Part shown: one piece after another, positions 16,922 to 25,027 of the stretch
How the letters are laid out: each line of letters opens with the position of its first letter
Numbering within the stretch: the first letter of the stretch is position 1
Source of the DNA: Collinsella sp.
Lineage (GTDB): Bacteria > Actinomycetota > Coriobacteriia > Coriobacteriales > Coriobacteriaceae
Length of the DNA: 64,000 bases
Direction: 5' to 3'
NCBI GenBank assembly: GCA_031295385.1
Contig: JAUMOL010000011.1
Location: 7,211-71,210 of the forward strand
Position numbers and translations under genes: made by a program
The notes under the pieces: generated by a model
Told to the model about the DNA's origin: nothing
Database searches by the model: none
Seen by the model: only the letters and a program-made list of their open reading frames with translations

Positions 16922-17929
16922 GTGGCGAACGCCATCGATCAGCTCACGGACCGCGTGCTCATGCTCGGCCGTCTCACCATCGTCCGCCGCGCCATTACTG
17001 CAGTGGCGGTCACAATTTCCGCCGTTCTCCAGACATTTCTGATCCAGGCATTCATTCAGCCCGCCGACTTGCTTCCGAGCGGCCTCACCGGCGTCGCGGT
17101 CCTGCTCGACCGCGTTACCTCGCTGGGCGGCGTTCACATCGACATCTCGCTCGGTATGCTCGCGCTCAACATCCCCGTGGCGCTCCTATGCTGGAGCGGC
17201 ATTAGCAAGCGCTTCGTCATCTTCTCGATGATGCAGGTCGTGCTCTCGTCGCTGTTCCTCAATGTCTTTCACTTCGCGCCGTTTTTAGGCGACAAGATCA
17301 TGCTCATCATTTTTGGCGGCGTGGTCTCGGGTCTGGGCGCTGCCATCGCGCTTAAGTCCGGCGCATCCACCGGCGGCACCGACTTTATTGCGCTGTGGGT
17401 TTCCAACCACACGGGCAAGACCATCTGGGGCGTCATCTTTGGTTTCAACTGCTTTATCCTGGCGATCTTTGGTTTTATGTTTGGCTGGGACAAGGCGGCG
17501 TATTCCATCGTGTTTCAGTTTATTTCGACCAAGACCATTGACAGTTTCTATCGTCGTTACGATCGCGTGACGCTGCAGATCACGACGCGCAAGGCGGACG
17601 AGGTCATGACCGCCTATGTTGACCATTTTCAGCATGGCATTAGCTGTGCCGAGGTCATTGGCGGATACAGCCGCGAGAAGATGTACCTGCTGCACGCCGT
17701 TGTATCGACCTACGAGAGCCAGGACATTATCAAGCTGGTGTGCGACATCGATCCCGGCGCCGTGATCAACGTGTTCCACACGCTCAACTTTGTGGGCGGC
17801 TGGTGGGGCGGTCATGTCGACGAGCCCATGCCCACGGCCGTACCCGATCCCGACAAGCCCGCACGCATGGCCAGCAGGCAGGCGCGCCTCAGCGAGCAGG
17901 ACAGCCTGCAGCAGGACGACGGCAAGTAG
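16922..17929 (+). CDS. YitT/DUF2179-family membrane protein
   Basis: A 335-residue membrane protein of the YitT family. Five or more hydrophobic segments (about residues 20-200, including PSGLTGVAVLLDR and the Gly-rich SGASTGGTDFIALW) precede a cytosolic DUF2179 domain (about 225-300, with LLHAVVSTYESQDIIKLVCDIDPGAVINVF), which resembles small ligand-sensing domains. The role of the family is not established; transport has been proposed. The start is GTG 16922, with GAAAGGAG 7-8 nt upstream. A charged tail follows the DUF2179 domain. It is flanked by repeat A and a good terminator, so it is probably its own transcript. Confidence 0.85.
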   Translation: MANAIDQLTDRVLMLGRLTIVRRAITAVAVTISAVLQTFLIQAFIQPADLLPSGLTGVAVLLDRVTSLGGVHIDISLGMLALNIPVALLCWSGISKRFVIFSMMQVVLSSLFLNVFHFAPFLGDKIMLIIFGGVVSGLGAAIALKSGASTGGTDFIALWVSNHTGKTIWGVIFGFNCFILAIFGFMFGWDKAAYSIVFQFISTKTIDSFYRRYDRVTLQITTRKADEVMTAYVDHFQHGISCAEVIGGYSREKMYLLHAVVSTYESQDIIKLVCDIDPGAVINVFHTLNFVGGWWGGHVDEPMPTAVPDPDKPARMASRQARLSEQDSLQQDDGK

Positions 17930-17970
17930 GGTTTTGGCATTTTGCCGGCCTGGCGCAATCCTGTCCGCCT

Positions 17971-18010
17971 GAGCCTCCCGAAAGCCTCGCTGCTTTCGGG
18001 AGGCTCTCGT
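17971..18010 (+). terminator. Terminator after the YitT-family gene
   Basis: A 14-bp perfect stem, GAGCCTCCCGAAAG (17971-17984) with CTTTCGGGAGGCTC (17993-18006), is followed by TCGTTT. Confidence 0.75.
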
Positions 18011-18013
18011 TTG

Positions 18014-18057
18014 CCCAGATAAAACCTACCAAAATGAAGCTGTCGCTTTTTGGTAGG
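18014..18057. repeat. Repeat E copy
   Basis: CCCAGATAAAACCTACC leads into a hairpin with arms CCTACCAAAA (18026-18035) and TTTTGGTAGG (18047-18056). The copy on the other strand at 29331-29375 has CCTGCCA/TGGCAGG instead, so both arms changed together. Confidence 0.7.
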
Positions 18058-18149
18058 GAGGGTGTATCGTTTTATCAATATGAGGTAACATGAAACTAGA
18101 CGTTATATACGTATTAGTTATTTCGATATTCCGATAAGAGTGATTAGAT

Positions 18150-18869
18150 ATGCCTGCGCCCAAAAATGCACCGCTTTACCAGCAGATTTACGACGAAATC
18201 AAGGATGCGATCGAGAAAGGTGTTTATGCACCCAAGGAGCGTATTCCGTCCGAGCTTGAGCTAGCCGAGCAGTACGACGTGAGCCGCATTACGGTGCGCC
18301 GCGCCGTCGAGGAGCTGTGTTCCGATGGCTACCTGGTTAAGCAGCAGGGCCGTGGCACCTTTGTTTCCACGCCGCACATCAACCGCCAGTTCCACGCCTC
18401 GACGCTGCAGACGTTTACCGCGCTGTGTGCCGACAACGGCATGAAGGCGGGCGCACATGTGGTCGATCGCCAGATTGTGCCGGCACGTCAAAACGAGATG
18501 GAGTTCTTTGGCCTGCAAAAGGACGCGCTGCTGCTGCATATTAAGCGCGTGCGTACAGCCGACGGCGAGCCCATCTTTGAGGAGAACATCTTTGTGCCGT
18601 TTGACGCCTACCGTGAGCTGTTGACGGCCGATCTTGAGGACAAGTCGATTTTTGCCGAGGTCGAGCGTGTTGGCGGAACGCCGATTGTCTCGGTTGGCTA
18701 CCGCACGGTCGAGGCCGTTCGTGCCAATACCGAGCAGGCGGCCGAGTTGGGTATTGCTCCGCACGATCCCCTGCTCAACCTGCGTGCCAGCTTTACCGGT
18801 CCCAATGGCGAGCCGGTCCTGATGGGTAAGCAGTACTACGTGGGATCGCGCTACGTTATGGTGATGTAG
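18150..18869 (+). CDS. GntR-family transcriptional regulator with UTRA domain
   Basis: A 239-residue HutC-type regulator. The winged helix (about residues 8-75) has ERIPSELELAEQYDVSRITV and ends QQGRGTFVST; the UTRA domain follows (about 90-235) with HIKRVRTADGEPIFEENIFV. It closely resembles the regulator at 22780 (shared RVRTADG segment), which suggests duplication. No target gene is adjacent: YitT lies upstream and an IS element downstream. Upstream DNA contains GTTATATACGTATTAGTTAT (18098-18117), similar to boxes before the EamA gene (10671), the PTS operon (11926) and the SIS gene at 35735. It may therefore act on distant loci; this is inference. Confidence 0.9.
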   Translation: MPAPKNAPLYQQIYDEIKDAIEKGVYAPKERIPSELELAEQYDVSRITVRRAVEELCSDGYLVKQQGRGTFVSTPHINRQFHASTLQTFTALCADNGMKAGAHVVDRQIVPARQNEMEFFGLQKDALLLHIKRVRTADGEPIFEENIFVPFDAYRELLTADLEDKSIFAEVERVGGTPIVSVGYRTVEAVRANTEQAAELGIAPHDPLLNLRASFTGPNGEPVLMGKQYYVGSRYVMVM

Positions 18870-18877
18870 GGTTGGTT

Positions 18878-19042
18878 CCGCCGTTCTGACGAACGGCGGA
18901 CCGGCCGACGCTGCAAGCCCGCCAGAGCGGCAATCTGCCTTTCAGCTTCGGCGGCATGACCAGAAGGTCAATGCCGCCTCGTTTCAAGGCACCTTGCTCG
19001 CTCTGGCGGGCTTTCGCTGACATTGCCAAAACATCGGCGTTG
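18878..19042 (+). ncRNA. Structured element, copy 1 (unassigned RNA-like motif)
   Basis: Starts 9 nt after the GntR stop. Hairpin 1: CCGCCGTTC (18878-18886) with GAACGGCGG (18891-18899). An outer pairing joins CGACGCTG (18906-18913) to CGGCGTTG (19035-19042). A 14-bp stem joins 18916-18929 to 18999-19012. Inside is a hairpin (18950-18978) with the loop GACCAGAAGGTC. The second copy at 48897 keeps CGACGCTGCAA, CACCTTGCTCGC and TTTCGCTGAC, while the stems differ and still pair. Not matched here to any named RNA family; orientation assumed from the upstream gene. Confidence 0.6.
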
Positions 19043-19087
19043 CTGGGCCGGCACTTGGGGACGTTCCTTTTAATATGAGCAGGACAT

Positions 19088-19390
19088 TGTCAAGAGGCAA
19101 AATCGGGCCTGGCCCCAACGATATGGGGTCAGGCCCTCTCCCTATATCAACCCGTCCGCGGCGACCTCGGCGTGTCTTCCCGACGCTCGTCTTTGCAGTT
19201 TAATATCCGCCCGCGGCGATCTCTCGCTGGGCAATCCGTTGCTACGGCTGAGGCTTCTTCGTCGAACCGACAGTCTGTGCACGCGTGTGGCGCCCTGGGC
19301 GCTCGCAGAAAAGGGACCTGAGGTTCGCCTCAACGGCTTCGGATCAAACCGCTTCCGGGGTGACTGGCTTATTTGCGGGGGACCGGCCCC
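19088..19390 (-). ncRNA. Candidate bridge-RNA region of the IS110-family element
   Basis: A 300-nt non-coding stretch lies downstream of the transposase on its strand. It contains GGGCCTGGCCCC (19105-19116) pairing with GGGGTCAGGCCC (19125-19136) and two related CCGCGGCGA segments (19156 and 19213). Location and length fit the bridge RNA of the IS1111 group; boundaries and the target- and donor-binding loops were not determined. Confidence 0.35.
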
Positions 19391-20503
19391 CTATGCGCCC
19401 TCCGCCATGAGTCCGACCGCCCACACCCAGCAGGCGAGCTCGCGCGCCGTGGCCACGTTCGCCTTGTTGTTGTGGACCCCGCGCGCGAGCAGCGCCTCCC
19501 GCCTCTCGACCAGCCTCCGCACGCCCTTGGCGGCATGCCTGCGGGCGACCCGGTCCGGGGCCTGGCCCCTGGCGAGGTCCTTCGGCCGCCCCGAGCACGT
19601 CAGGTAGTGCCACGCGGCCTCGACCAGCGCCTTCCTCAGGTGCTTGTTGCCCGCCTTGGTGATCGCGCCCCTGCGGTCGCTCTCCCCGCTGGAGTGCTCG
19701 GAGGGCGTCAGGCCGACCCATGAGGCGAACGACCGGGCGTTCCCGAACCTCGAGAACTCGCCGGCCTCGAACACGAGGTCGGCGGCCGTCGCGGTGTCGA
19801 CGCCCTTGAGGCAGCGCGGGGAGTCGACCCTCCTCCTCCACCTGGGCCTGCGGGCCTCGGCCTCGACGAGCCCCTCGAGCCTCGCCTTCTCCTCCGCCGC
19901 CCGCCTGACCGCGTCGACGTAGTAGGCGAGCACGTCGTTGTCGGCCCCCTCCGCGAACCTAATCGACTCGATCCAGGACCAGTGCGCCCGGGTCCAGTTG
20001 CCCTTCCTGCGGCCGGTGGGCGTCCTCTCGTCGAAGACGAGCCCGTGCCTGAGCAGGAACTTGGAGAGCCGCTGCTTCGAGCGCGAGAGGTCGTCCCTCG
20101 CGTCCTCGAGCGCCCTGGTCAGGTCGCGGGCGGCCTCGCACTCGTCGTCGGGGACCCACACCTCGACCACGTTGCCGACCGACAGCATGCGGGCGAGGAA
20201 CTCGGCGTCGTTGCGGTCGTTCTTCCTGCGCCTGTCCGCGCTGGGCTTGATCATCTTCGAGACGGCGCCGACCACGCAGTCGACCCCGAGGCCGGAGAGC
20301 CTCTTCTGCAGGTCGAACCCCGTGACCCCGGACTCGTACACGCACCTGGCCTTTGGGTCCACGGACCGCACCCACTCCGCGACGGCCCCGGCGTCGTAGC
20401 CGAAGGTCGCGCAGCGCACCTCCCCGGTCATGACGTCGAGGGAGACTGCCTTTATCGAGCGGGCGTGGACGTCGAGTCCGACGAAGGTGGTAGTATCGAG
20501 CAT
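19391..20503 (-). CDS. IS110-family transposase (DEDD recombinase)
   Basis: A 370-residue transposase. The N-terminal RuvC-like DEDD domain has FVGLDVHARSIKAVS (first Asp), CVYESGVTG (Glu, about residue 58) and KNDRNDAEFLAR (Asp pair, about 94-105). The C-terminal Transposase_20 domain has LKGVDTATAADLVFEAGEF and the serine-containing GLTPSEHSSGESDRRG segment (about 262-277), then KAGNKHLRKALVEAAWH. Such enzymes cut and join DNA under guidance of a bridge RNA. ATG 20503 is chosen because GGAAGG lies about 8 nt upstream. The frame is intact, so the copy may be active. Its many AGG/CTC codons and very high GC differ somewhat from neighbours. Confidence 0.93.
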   Translation of the reverse strand: MLDTTTFVGLDVHARSIKAVSLDVMTGEVRCATFGYDAGAVAEWVRSVDPKARCVYESGVTGFDLQKRLSGLGVDCVVGAVSKMIKPSADRRRKNDRNDAEFLARMLSVGNVVEVWVPDDECEAARDLTRALEDARDDLSRSKQRLSKFLLRHGLVFDERTPTGRRKGNWTRAHWSWIESIRFAEGADNDVLAYYVDAVRRAAEEKARLEGLVEAEARRPRWRRRVDSPRCLKGVDTATAADLVFEAGEFSRFGNARSFASWVGLTPSEHSSGESDRRGAITKAGNKHLRKALVEAAWHYLTCSGRPKDLARGQAPDRVARRHAAKGVRRLVERREALLARGVHNNKANVATARELACWVWAVGLMAEGA

Positions 20504-20670
20504 GGGAGCCCCTTCCATGAATGCGGCGTGGCCGCCGCGGCTGAATTAGACACTCACCATTGTCGGCCTAATCCGCGGTCTTTCATGCAGCAGGGGCTCT
20601 CAATGTTTTTATGTCCTGCTCATATCGTCTGTGCCGGCACCTGGGGACACTCCTTAGTCGTTGGGGACGT

Positions 20671-20710
20671 TCTTAAACGACTGGTCATTCAAGAACGTCC
20701 CCAATGACTA
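20671..20710. repeat. GGGGACGTTC palindrome (family F) before recQ
   Basis: GTTGGGGACGTTCTT pairs with AAGAACGTCCCCAATG around ACGACTGGTCATTC. It is probably part of the repeat into which the IS110 element inserted, and may also close incoming transcripts. Confidence 0.6.
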
Positions 20711-20763
20711 CCTGCAGAATGAGCGTGGCTGACAGCCGTGCGGCACCGGTCCGCGTGGCGGCG

Positions 20764-20769
20764 TATAAT
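20764..20769 (+). promoter_or_regulatory. -10 element for recQ
   Basis: A perfect TATAAT lies 31 nt before the recQ ATG. No clear -35 is visible. Confidence 0.5.
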
Positions 20770-20800
20770 CGGCGGCAGATGATTCTGACGTTAGGAAACC

Positions 20801-22777
20801 ATGACCGATAGCATGCAGCAGATGGCGCTCGACACGCTCGGCGCTTATTTTGGCTACACCTCGTTTCGCCCGGGGCAGGACCGCATGGTCGATGCGATCC
20901 TTGCCGGCCGCGATGCGCTCGGCGTTATGCCCACAGGCGCCGGCAAGTCCATTTGCTACCAGGTGCCTGCGCTTATGCTGCCCGGCATCACCTTTGTGGT
21001 GAGCCCGTTGCTGTCGCTTATGGAGGACCAGACCCGCGCGCTGCTCGCGGCGGGTGCGCGCCCCAGTTATCTCAACTCCAGCCTTACCCCGGCTCAGCAA
21101 AACACCGTGCTCAAGCGGGCGCGCGAGGGCCGCTATCAGCTTATGTACGTGGCACCCGAGCGTCTGCTCGAGCCGCGCTTTTTAGCCTTTGCGCAGGAAG
21201 CCGCGGCGGACGGTGGCATTGGCGTGCCGCTCGTGGCCATTGACGAGGCCCACTGCGTGAGCCAGTGGGGCCAGGATTTTCGTCCCGCTTACCTGCAGAT
21301 TCGTGAGTTTATCGATTCGCTGCCGCGGCGCCCCATCGTGGCGGCGTTTACCGCCACGGCGACCGAGCGTGTACGCGCCGATATCCAGCAAATGCTCGGC
21401 CTGCAAAACCCGGCGACTGTGGTGACGGGCTTCGATCGCAAGAACCTCTACTTTGGTTGCGAGGAGATGGGCGACAAGGCCAAGACCGCCTGGGTGCGCG
21501 ACTACGTGATCGCGCATTCGAGCGAGAGCGGCATCGTGTATTGCTCGACCCGCAAGACGGTCGACGCGTTGGCCGCGGAGCTTGCCGAGGCACTGGGCCC
21601 CAGCGGCATTCGCGTGGGCCGCTACCATGCCGGCATGGGCAACGACGCCCGCCGCCAGAGTCAGCGTGCCTTTATCGACGACGACATTCAGGTGATGGTC
21701 GCCACCAACGCCTTTGGAATGGGCATCGATAAGCCCAACGTGCGCTACGTCATCCACAACAACGTGCCCGAGAGCATCGAGGCATACTACCAGGAAGCGG
21801 GCCGCGCCGGCCGCGATGGCGATCCGGCAAGCTGCCATTTGCTGTGGAACGGCAACGATTTCCGTATGCGCCGCTTTCTGATCGATCGCGGCGATGCTGC
21901 CGATGAGGCGCTCGACGATGAGCAGCGCGCGTGGGCGCTCCAGAACCGTTATCGCCTGCTCAGCCAGATGGAGGGCTACTGCAATACCACCGGCTGCCTG
22001 CGCGAATACATGCTGCGCTACTTTGGCGACGAGGCTGCGGCCGAGCATGCGGCAGCCGCCGCGGGCGGCACGGCAGACGACGCCGAGGGCTGCGGCAACT
22101 GCAGTAACTGCCTCACGCAGTTCGAGGTCGAGGACGTCACCGATATGGCCCGCGCTGCCGTGCGCTATGTGGCCACGCGTCCCATGCGCTTTGGCAAGTC
22201 GCTGATCGCCGATGTGCTCCACGGCGGCAACACCGAGCGCATTCGCCAGATGCATCTGGACGAGGACCGCGGCTACGGTGAGCTGTCGAGCGAATCGGTC
22301 GGGCGCATCAAGGACATCATCGGCCAGCTGTGCGGCCGCGGTTATCTGGCAACCTCGCAGGGGCAGTACCCGGTCGTGGGGCTGGGCCCGCGTGCCATCG
22401 AGGTCGAGGATGAGGCGTTTGCCTTTACCGTTAAGCGTCGCGCGTCCAAGCGCAAGGCCTCGGCCCGCGCCCGCCGTGCGGTGGATCTGCTGCGCGAGGA
22501 GGCCGAGCTGGATCAGCGCCCGCGCGTGGGCGACGATGCCGAGCTGTTCGAACGCCTGCGCGCCCTCCGCAAGGAGATTTCGACGGAGTTGGAGATGGCG
22601 CCGTATATGGTCTTTTCCGACAAGGCCCTGCGCGGCCTGTGCCGCCTGCGTCCGCGGACGCGCGACGAGCTCATTCAGGTCAACGGCATTGGCGAGAAAA
22701 AGGCTGACGCCTTTGGCGAGCAGTTTATGGCGGCGATTGAAGAATTTGAGTCCGAGCATGCGCGGGATGGAGCGTAA
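20801..22777 (+). CDS. recQ: ATP-dependent DNA helicase RecQ
   Basis: A 658-residue 3'-5' helicase for recombination and replication-fork repair. The helicase core shows FRPGQDRMVDAI, Walker A MPTGAGKSICYQ (about residues 45-56), the DEAH box in AIDEAHCVSQWGQDFRP (about 147), and motif VI QEAGRAGRDG (about 333). A RecQ-C-terminal zinc site is visible as Cys residues in YCNTTGCLR (about 390) and GCGNCSNC (about 429-436), followed by winged-helix residues. The HRDC domain closes the protein (about 575-650, AYMVFSDKAL-like and VNGIGEKKADAFG). Length is typical. The gene ends 2 nt before the next GntR gene, so the two are cotranscribed. Confidence 0.96.
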   Translation: MTDSMQQMALDTLGAYFGYTSFRPGQDRMVDAILAGRDALGVMPTGAGKSICYQVPALMLPGITFVVSPLLSLMEDQTRALLAAGARPSYLNSSLTPAQQNTVLKRAREGRYQLMYVAPERLLEPRFLAFAQEAAADGGIGVPLVAIDEAHCVSQWGQDFRPAYLQIREFIDSLPRRPIVAAFTATATERVRADIQQMLGLQNPATVVTGFDRKNLYFGCEEMGDKAKTAWVRDYVIAHSSESGIVYCSTRKTVDALAAELAEALGPSGIRVGRYHAGMGNDARRQSQRAFIDDDIQVMVATNAFGMGIDKPNVRYVIHNNVPESIEAYYQEAGRAGRDGDPASCHLLWNGNDFRMRRFLIDRGDAADEALDDEQRAWALQNRYRLLSQMEGYCNTTGCLREYMLRYFGDEAAAEHAAAAAGGTADDAEGCGNCSNCLTQFEVEDVTDMARAAVRYVATRPMRFGKSLIADVLHGGNTERIRQMHLDEDRGYGELSSESVGRIKDIIGQLCGRGYLATSQGQYPVVGLGPRAIEVEDEAFAFTVKRRASKRKASARARRAVDLLREEAELDQRPRVGDDAELFERLRALRKEISTELEMAPYMVFSDKALRGLCRLRPRTRDELIQVNGIGEKKADAFGEQFMAAIEEFESEHARDGA

Positions 22778-22779
22778 CG

Positions 22780-23535
22780 ATGGCATTCGACGATAAAACC
22801 GGCCGCGCCGAGGTGTCCGCCGTGCCGCTGTACCAGCAGGTCATGGACGACCTAAAGGGCGAGATCGCGCGCGGCGTGTACCCAGCCGGCTCGCGCATTC
22901 CTTCCGAGATGGAGCTCGCGAAGTCCTACGGCGTGGGGCGCATCACCGTGCGCCGTGCCATCGAGGAGCTGTCGCGCGCGGGGTATCTCAACCGCCAGCA
23001 GGGGAGGGGTACCTTTGTGTGCGCTCCCAAGCTCAAGCGCAAGATTCGCCAGAAGGGTGACGTCCAGAGCTTTACTGAGGGTTGTGCTGCCAACGACATG
23101 GTGCCGGGTGCGCGTCTGGTGTCGCGCACGGTGGTTGCGGCGACGCACGAGGATGCGGCGTTCTTTGGCGCGGAGCCCGGCTGCGAGCTTATCGTGGTCG
23201 AACGCGTGCGCACAGCCGACGGCATCCCTGTCATGCTTGAGAACAACGCCTTTGTGCTCGCCGACCATCCCTACCTGCAGACGCTTGCCGACAAGGACCT
23301 CACGGACAATTCCATCTTTGCGCTCGTTGCCGAGCATTCGGGTCGCGCGCCGCTCAAGTCCGACCCCTGCACCGTGGAGATTGCGCTTGCCGATGCTCAG
23401 GCGGCCCCGCTGTTGGAGGTGCCGGTCGGTGAGCCGCTCTTCTATATGGAGGCGTACTTTACCGATGAGGACGAGCGCCCCTTGCTGCTCGGCCGCCAAA
23501 AGATCGTGGGCTCGCGCTACGTCTTCGACATCTAA
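22780..23535 (+). CDS. GntR-family transcriptional regulator with UTRA domain
   Basis: A 251-residue HutC-type regulator. The winged helix (about residues 12-80) has SRIPSEMELAKSYGVGRITV and QQGRGTFVCAP; the UTRA domain has VVERVRTADGIPVMLENNAFV. It begins 2 nt after recQ and is followed, 144 nt on, by the SIS deglycase at 23680. That gap contains two copies of ACAACATAGAAC, so it most likely regulates the deglycase. Linking a helicase gene and a sugar regulator in one transcript looks accidental. Confidence 0.9.
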   Translation: MAFDDKTGRAEVSAVPLYQQVMDDLKGEIARGVYPAGSRIPSEMELAKSYGVGRITVRRAIEELSRAGYLNRQQGRGTFVCAPKLKRKIRQKGDVQSFTEGCAANDMVPGARLVSRTVVAATHEDAAFFGAEPGCELIVVERVRTADGIPVMLENNAFVLADHPYLQTLADKDLTDNSIFALVAEHSGRAPLKSDPCTVEIALADAQAAPLLEVPVGEPLFYMEAYFTDEDERPLLLGRQKIVGSRYVFDI

Positions 23536-23549
23536 CGTCCACAGATAGA

Positions 23550-23623
23550 ACAACATAGAACAAATTTGCTAAGATGACTTCACGGGCGTTGTTGCACGTG
23601 TTATAAATAGGACAACATAGAAC
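23550..23623. promoter_or_regulatory. Operator pair and -10 element before SIS paralogue 3
   Basis: ACAACATAGAAC occurs at 23550-23561 and again at 23612-23623, 62 bp apart, on either side of TATAAA (23602-23607), a good -10 candidate. The arrangement suggests repression, possibly by looping, by the GntR protein encoded just upstream. Confidence 0.6.
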
Positions 23624-23679
23624 GACAGCAGGTACGAGCCGTCGTCGCTCAAAGCCGCCGCACAAGGAGGGGCATCACC

Positions 23680-24648
23680 ATGAACGCACATGATCTGGTT
23701 CAGGAAATCATCGAGCGCAAGGGCAAGATCGAGAATGTCTTTTGGATCGCTTGTGGCGGTTCGATGATCGACCTGATGCCGGCCAACGAGCTGCTCAAGC
23801 GCGAGGCCACCACGTTTTCCTCGACGGTCTACACGGCACGCGAGTTTTGCCTGATGGCCCCCAAGAGCCTAGGGCCGAAGTCTCTCGTTATTGCATGCAG
23901 CCACAGCGGCAACACGCAGGAGGTCGTCGACGGCTGCGAGATGGCGTTGGCCGCCGGTGCCGAGGTCGTTGCCCTCACCGACTGCGAGGGCTCCAAGATC
24001 GACAACGGCAAGTGGACTACCTGGGTCTACCCCTGGGGCGAGGGCGTGCCGCAGGCCGAGGTGCCGCAGGGCATCGGCGCTCTGATCGCCGCCGAGCTGC
24101 TCGACCAGCAGGAAGGCTACGAGGCACTCGCCGACATGTACGAGGGCCTCAAGCAGATGGATGCGCTGCTGCCCGCCGCCCGCGAGAAGGTCAACGCCGA
24201 GCTGGGCGCCCGCTTTGCCGAGCTCTGCCAGCAGCACAAGTTCTTCTATATCCTGGGTTCCGGCCCCAACTTTAGCCAGACCTACGCCATGGCCATCTGC
24301 TCGCTCATGGAGATGCAGTGGCAGCACTGCTGCTACATCCACTCCGGCGAGTACTTCCACGGCCCCTTCGAGGCCACCGAGCCCGGCGTGTTCTACTTTG
24401 TGCAGCTTGGCGCGGGCGAGTGCCGCCCCATGGAGGAGCGCGCCCTTGCGTTCCTCAACACGCACACCGATACGATTATGGTGCTCGACGCGCTTGAGTA
24501 CGGTGTGGGCGACGTGCCTGCCAGCGTGCGTTCGTACCTGGAGCCGATCTTCTTCTACAACATGAGCTGCGAGCTGCGCGCCGCCCGCGGCAAGGTCTTC
24601 GACCACAGTCCCGAGGTTCGTCGCTACATGGGCATCGAGCAGTACTAA
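23680..24648 (+). CDS. SIS-domain deglycase (FrlB/GfrE/GfrF-like), paralogue 3
   Basis: A 322-residue double-SIS protein. ENVFWIACGGSMIDLMPANE opens the first site and CSHSGNTQEV (about residues 73-82) is a classical phosphate-binding serine loop. HSGEYFHGPFE (about 222-232) and the ending VRRYMGIEQY align with the other three paralogues, though the last residues differ from MWKL(D/S)Y. It is preceded by AAGGAGGGG and its own GntR gene, and followed by a terminator. No PTS gene adjoins it, so its substrate must enter by another permease, perhaps one of the two here. Substrate unknown. Confidence 0.86.
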   Translation: MNAHDLVQEIIERKGKIENVFWIACGGSMIDLMPANELLKREATTFSSTVYTAREFCLMAPKSLGPKSLVIACSHSGNTQEVVDGCEMALAAGAEVVALTDCEGSKIDNGKWTTWVYPWGEGVPQAEVPQGIGALIAAELLDQQEGYEALADMYEGLKQMDALLPAAREKVNAELGARFAELCQQHKFFYILGSGPNFSQTYAMAICSLMEMQWQHCCYIHSGEYFHGPFEATEPGVFYFVQLGAGECRPMEERALAFLNTHTDTIMVLDALEYGVGDVPASVRSYLEPIFFYNMSCELRAARGKVFDHSPEVRRYMGIEQY

Positions 24649-24674
24649 TATACCGGGAATAACCTCTCACGACG

Positions 24675-24706
24675 GGGTCTGCGCTGCGCGCGGGCCCCGT
24701 TTTGCG
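24675..24706 (+). terminator. Terminator after SIS paralogue 3
   Basis: CGGGGTCTGCGC pairs with GCGCGGGCCCCG, with two G-U pairs, and TTTT follows. Confidence 0.7.
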
Positions 24707-24738
24707 TTGTGGCAGCCGGATTCGTGTCTGCGCGAAAA

Positions 24739-24920
24739 CGAAGGTGAATACTTTTCCGCGAAGTGAACGACCTATTTTGGACCCCCGAAGCATCCACACT
24801 TTTTGACGCCAAAACTGCAGGGAAAACTCGACGAAACCGCAGGAAACGGCGTCCGAAAAGTGTCGATGCTTCGGGGGCTCGTTTTTACTCGTTCACTTCG
24901 CGGAAAAGTATTCACCTTCG
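24739..24920. repeat. Long nested inverted repeat (family D)
   Basis: Outer arms of 32 bases (24739-24770 and 24889-24920) are perfectly complementary. Inner arms CCCCCGAAGCAT (24782-24793) and ATGCTTCGGGGG (24866-24877) pair as well. The centre contains AAAACTGCAGGGAAAACTCG-like text without coding potential. It lies between the convergent SIS and dehydrogenase genes; the whole 180-nt unit could fold as one cruciform. Confidence 0.8.
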
Positions 24921-24944
24921 ATTCGCAAGGGCACTGCGTGAGTA

Positions 24945-24984
24945 AAAAAGGCGGGCCGCGCGGGGGATTTCCGGCGCGGCCCGC
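24945..24984 (-). terminator. Terminator of the dehydrogenase gene
   Basis: On the minus strand GCGGGCCGCGC pairs with GCGCGGCCCGC, followed by CTTTTTT. It lies about 45 nt after the stop codon of the gene at 25028. Confidence 0.85.
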
Positions 24985-25027
24985 TTGGTATCGCGCTTAG
25001 ATTCGCAAGGTTGCGGCAGCCAGCGGC

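Larger units (their letters stand above)
19053..20660 (-). mobile_element. IS110-family insertion sequence (IS1111-like layout)
   Basis: A single transposase gene (19391-20503) lies between a perfect 15-bp inverted repeat, ATATGAGCAGGACAT (19073-19087) and its complement (20611-20625). Outside these, GCCGGCACTTGGGGACGTTCC (from 19050) resembles the sequence from 20635, as expected if the element entered a GGGGACGTTC palindrome. About 300 nt without a gene follow the transposase stop (19073-19390), with a hairpin at 19105-19136. In IS1111-type elements this end encodes the bridge RNA. Exact ends are uncertain by several bases. Confidence 0.75.

Noticed and set aside
20519..20610. Bridge RNA of the IS110-family element placed upstream of the transposase
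   Set aside because: Possible for IS110-type proper, but the stretch is only about 100 nt and the inverted repeats fit the IS1111 group, whose bridge RNA lies at the other end. Not excluded, only less likely.
20801..23535. Functional link between recQ and the GntR gene 2 nt downstream
   Set aside because: Close spacing shows cotranscription only; the GntR protein is of the sugar-sensing UTRA type and its likely target is the SIS gene that follows.
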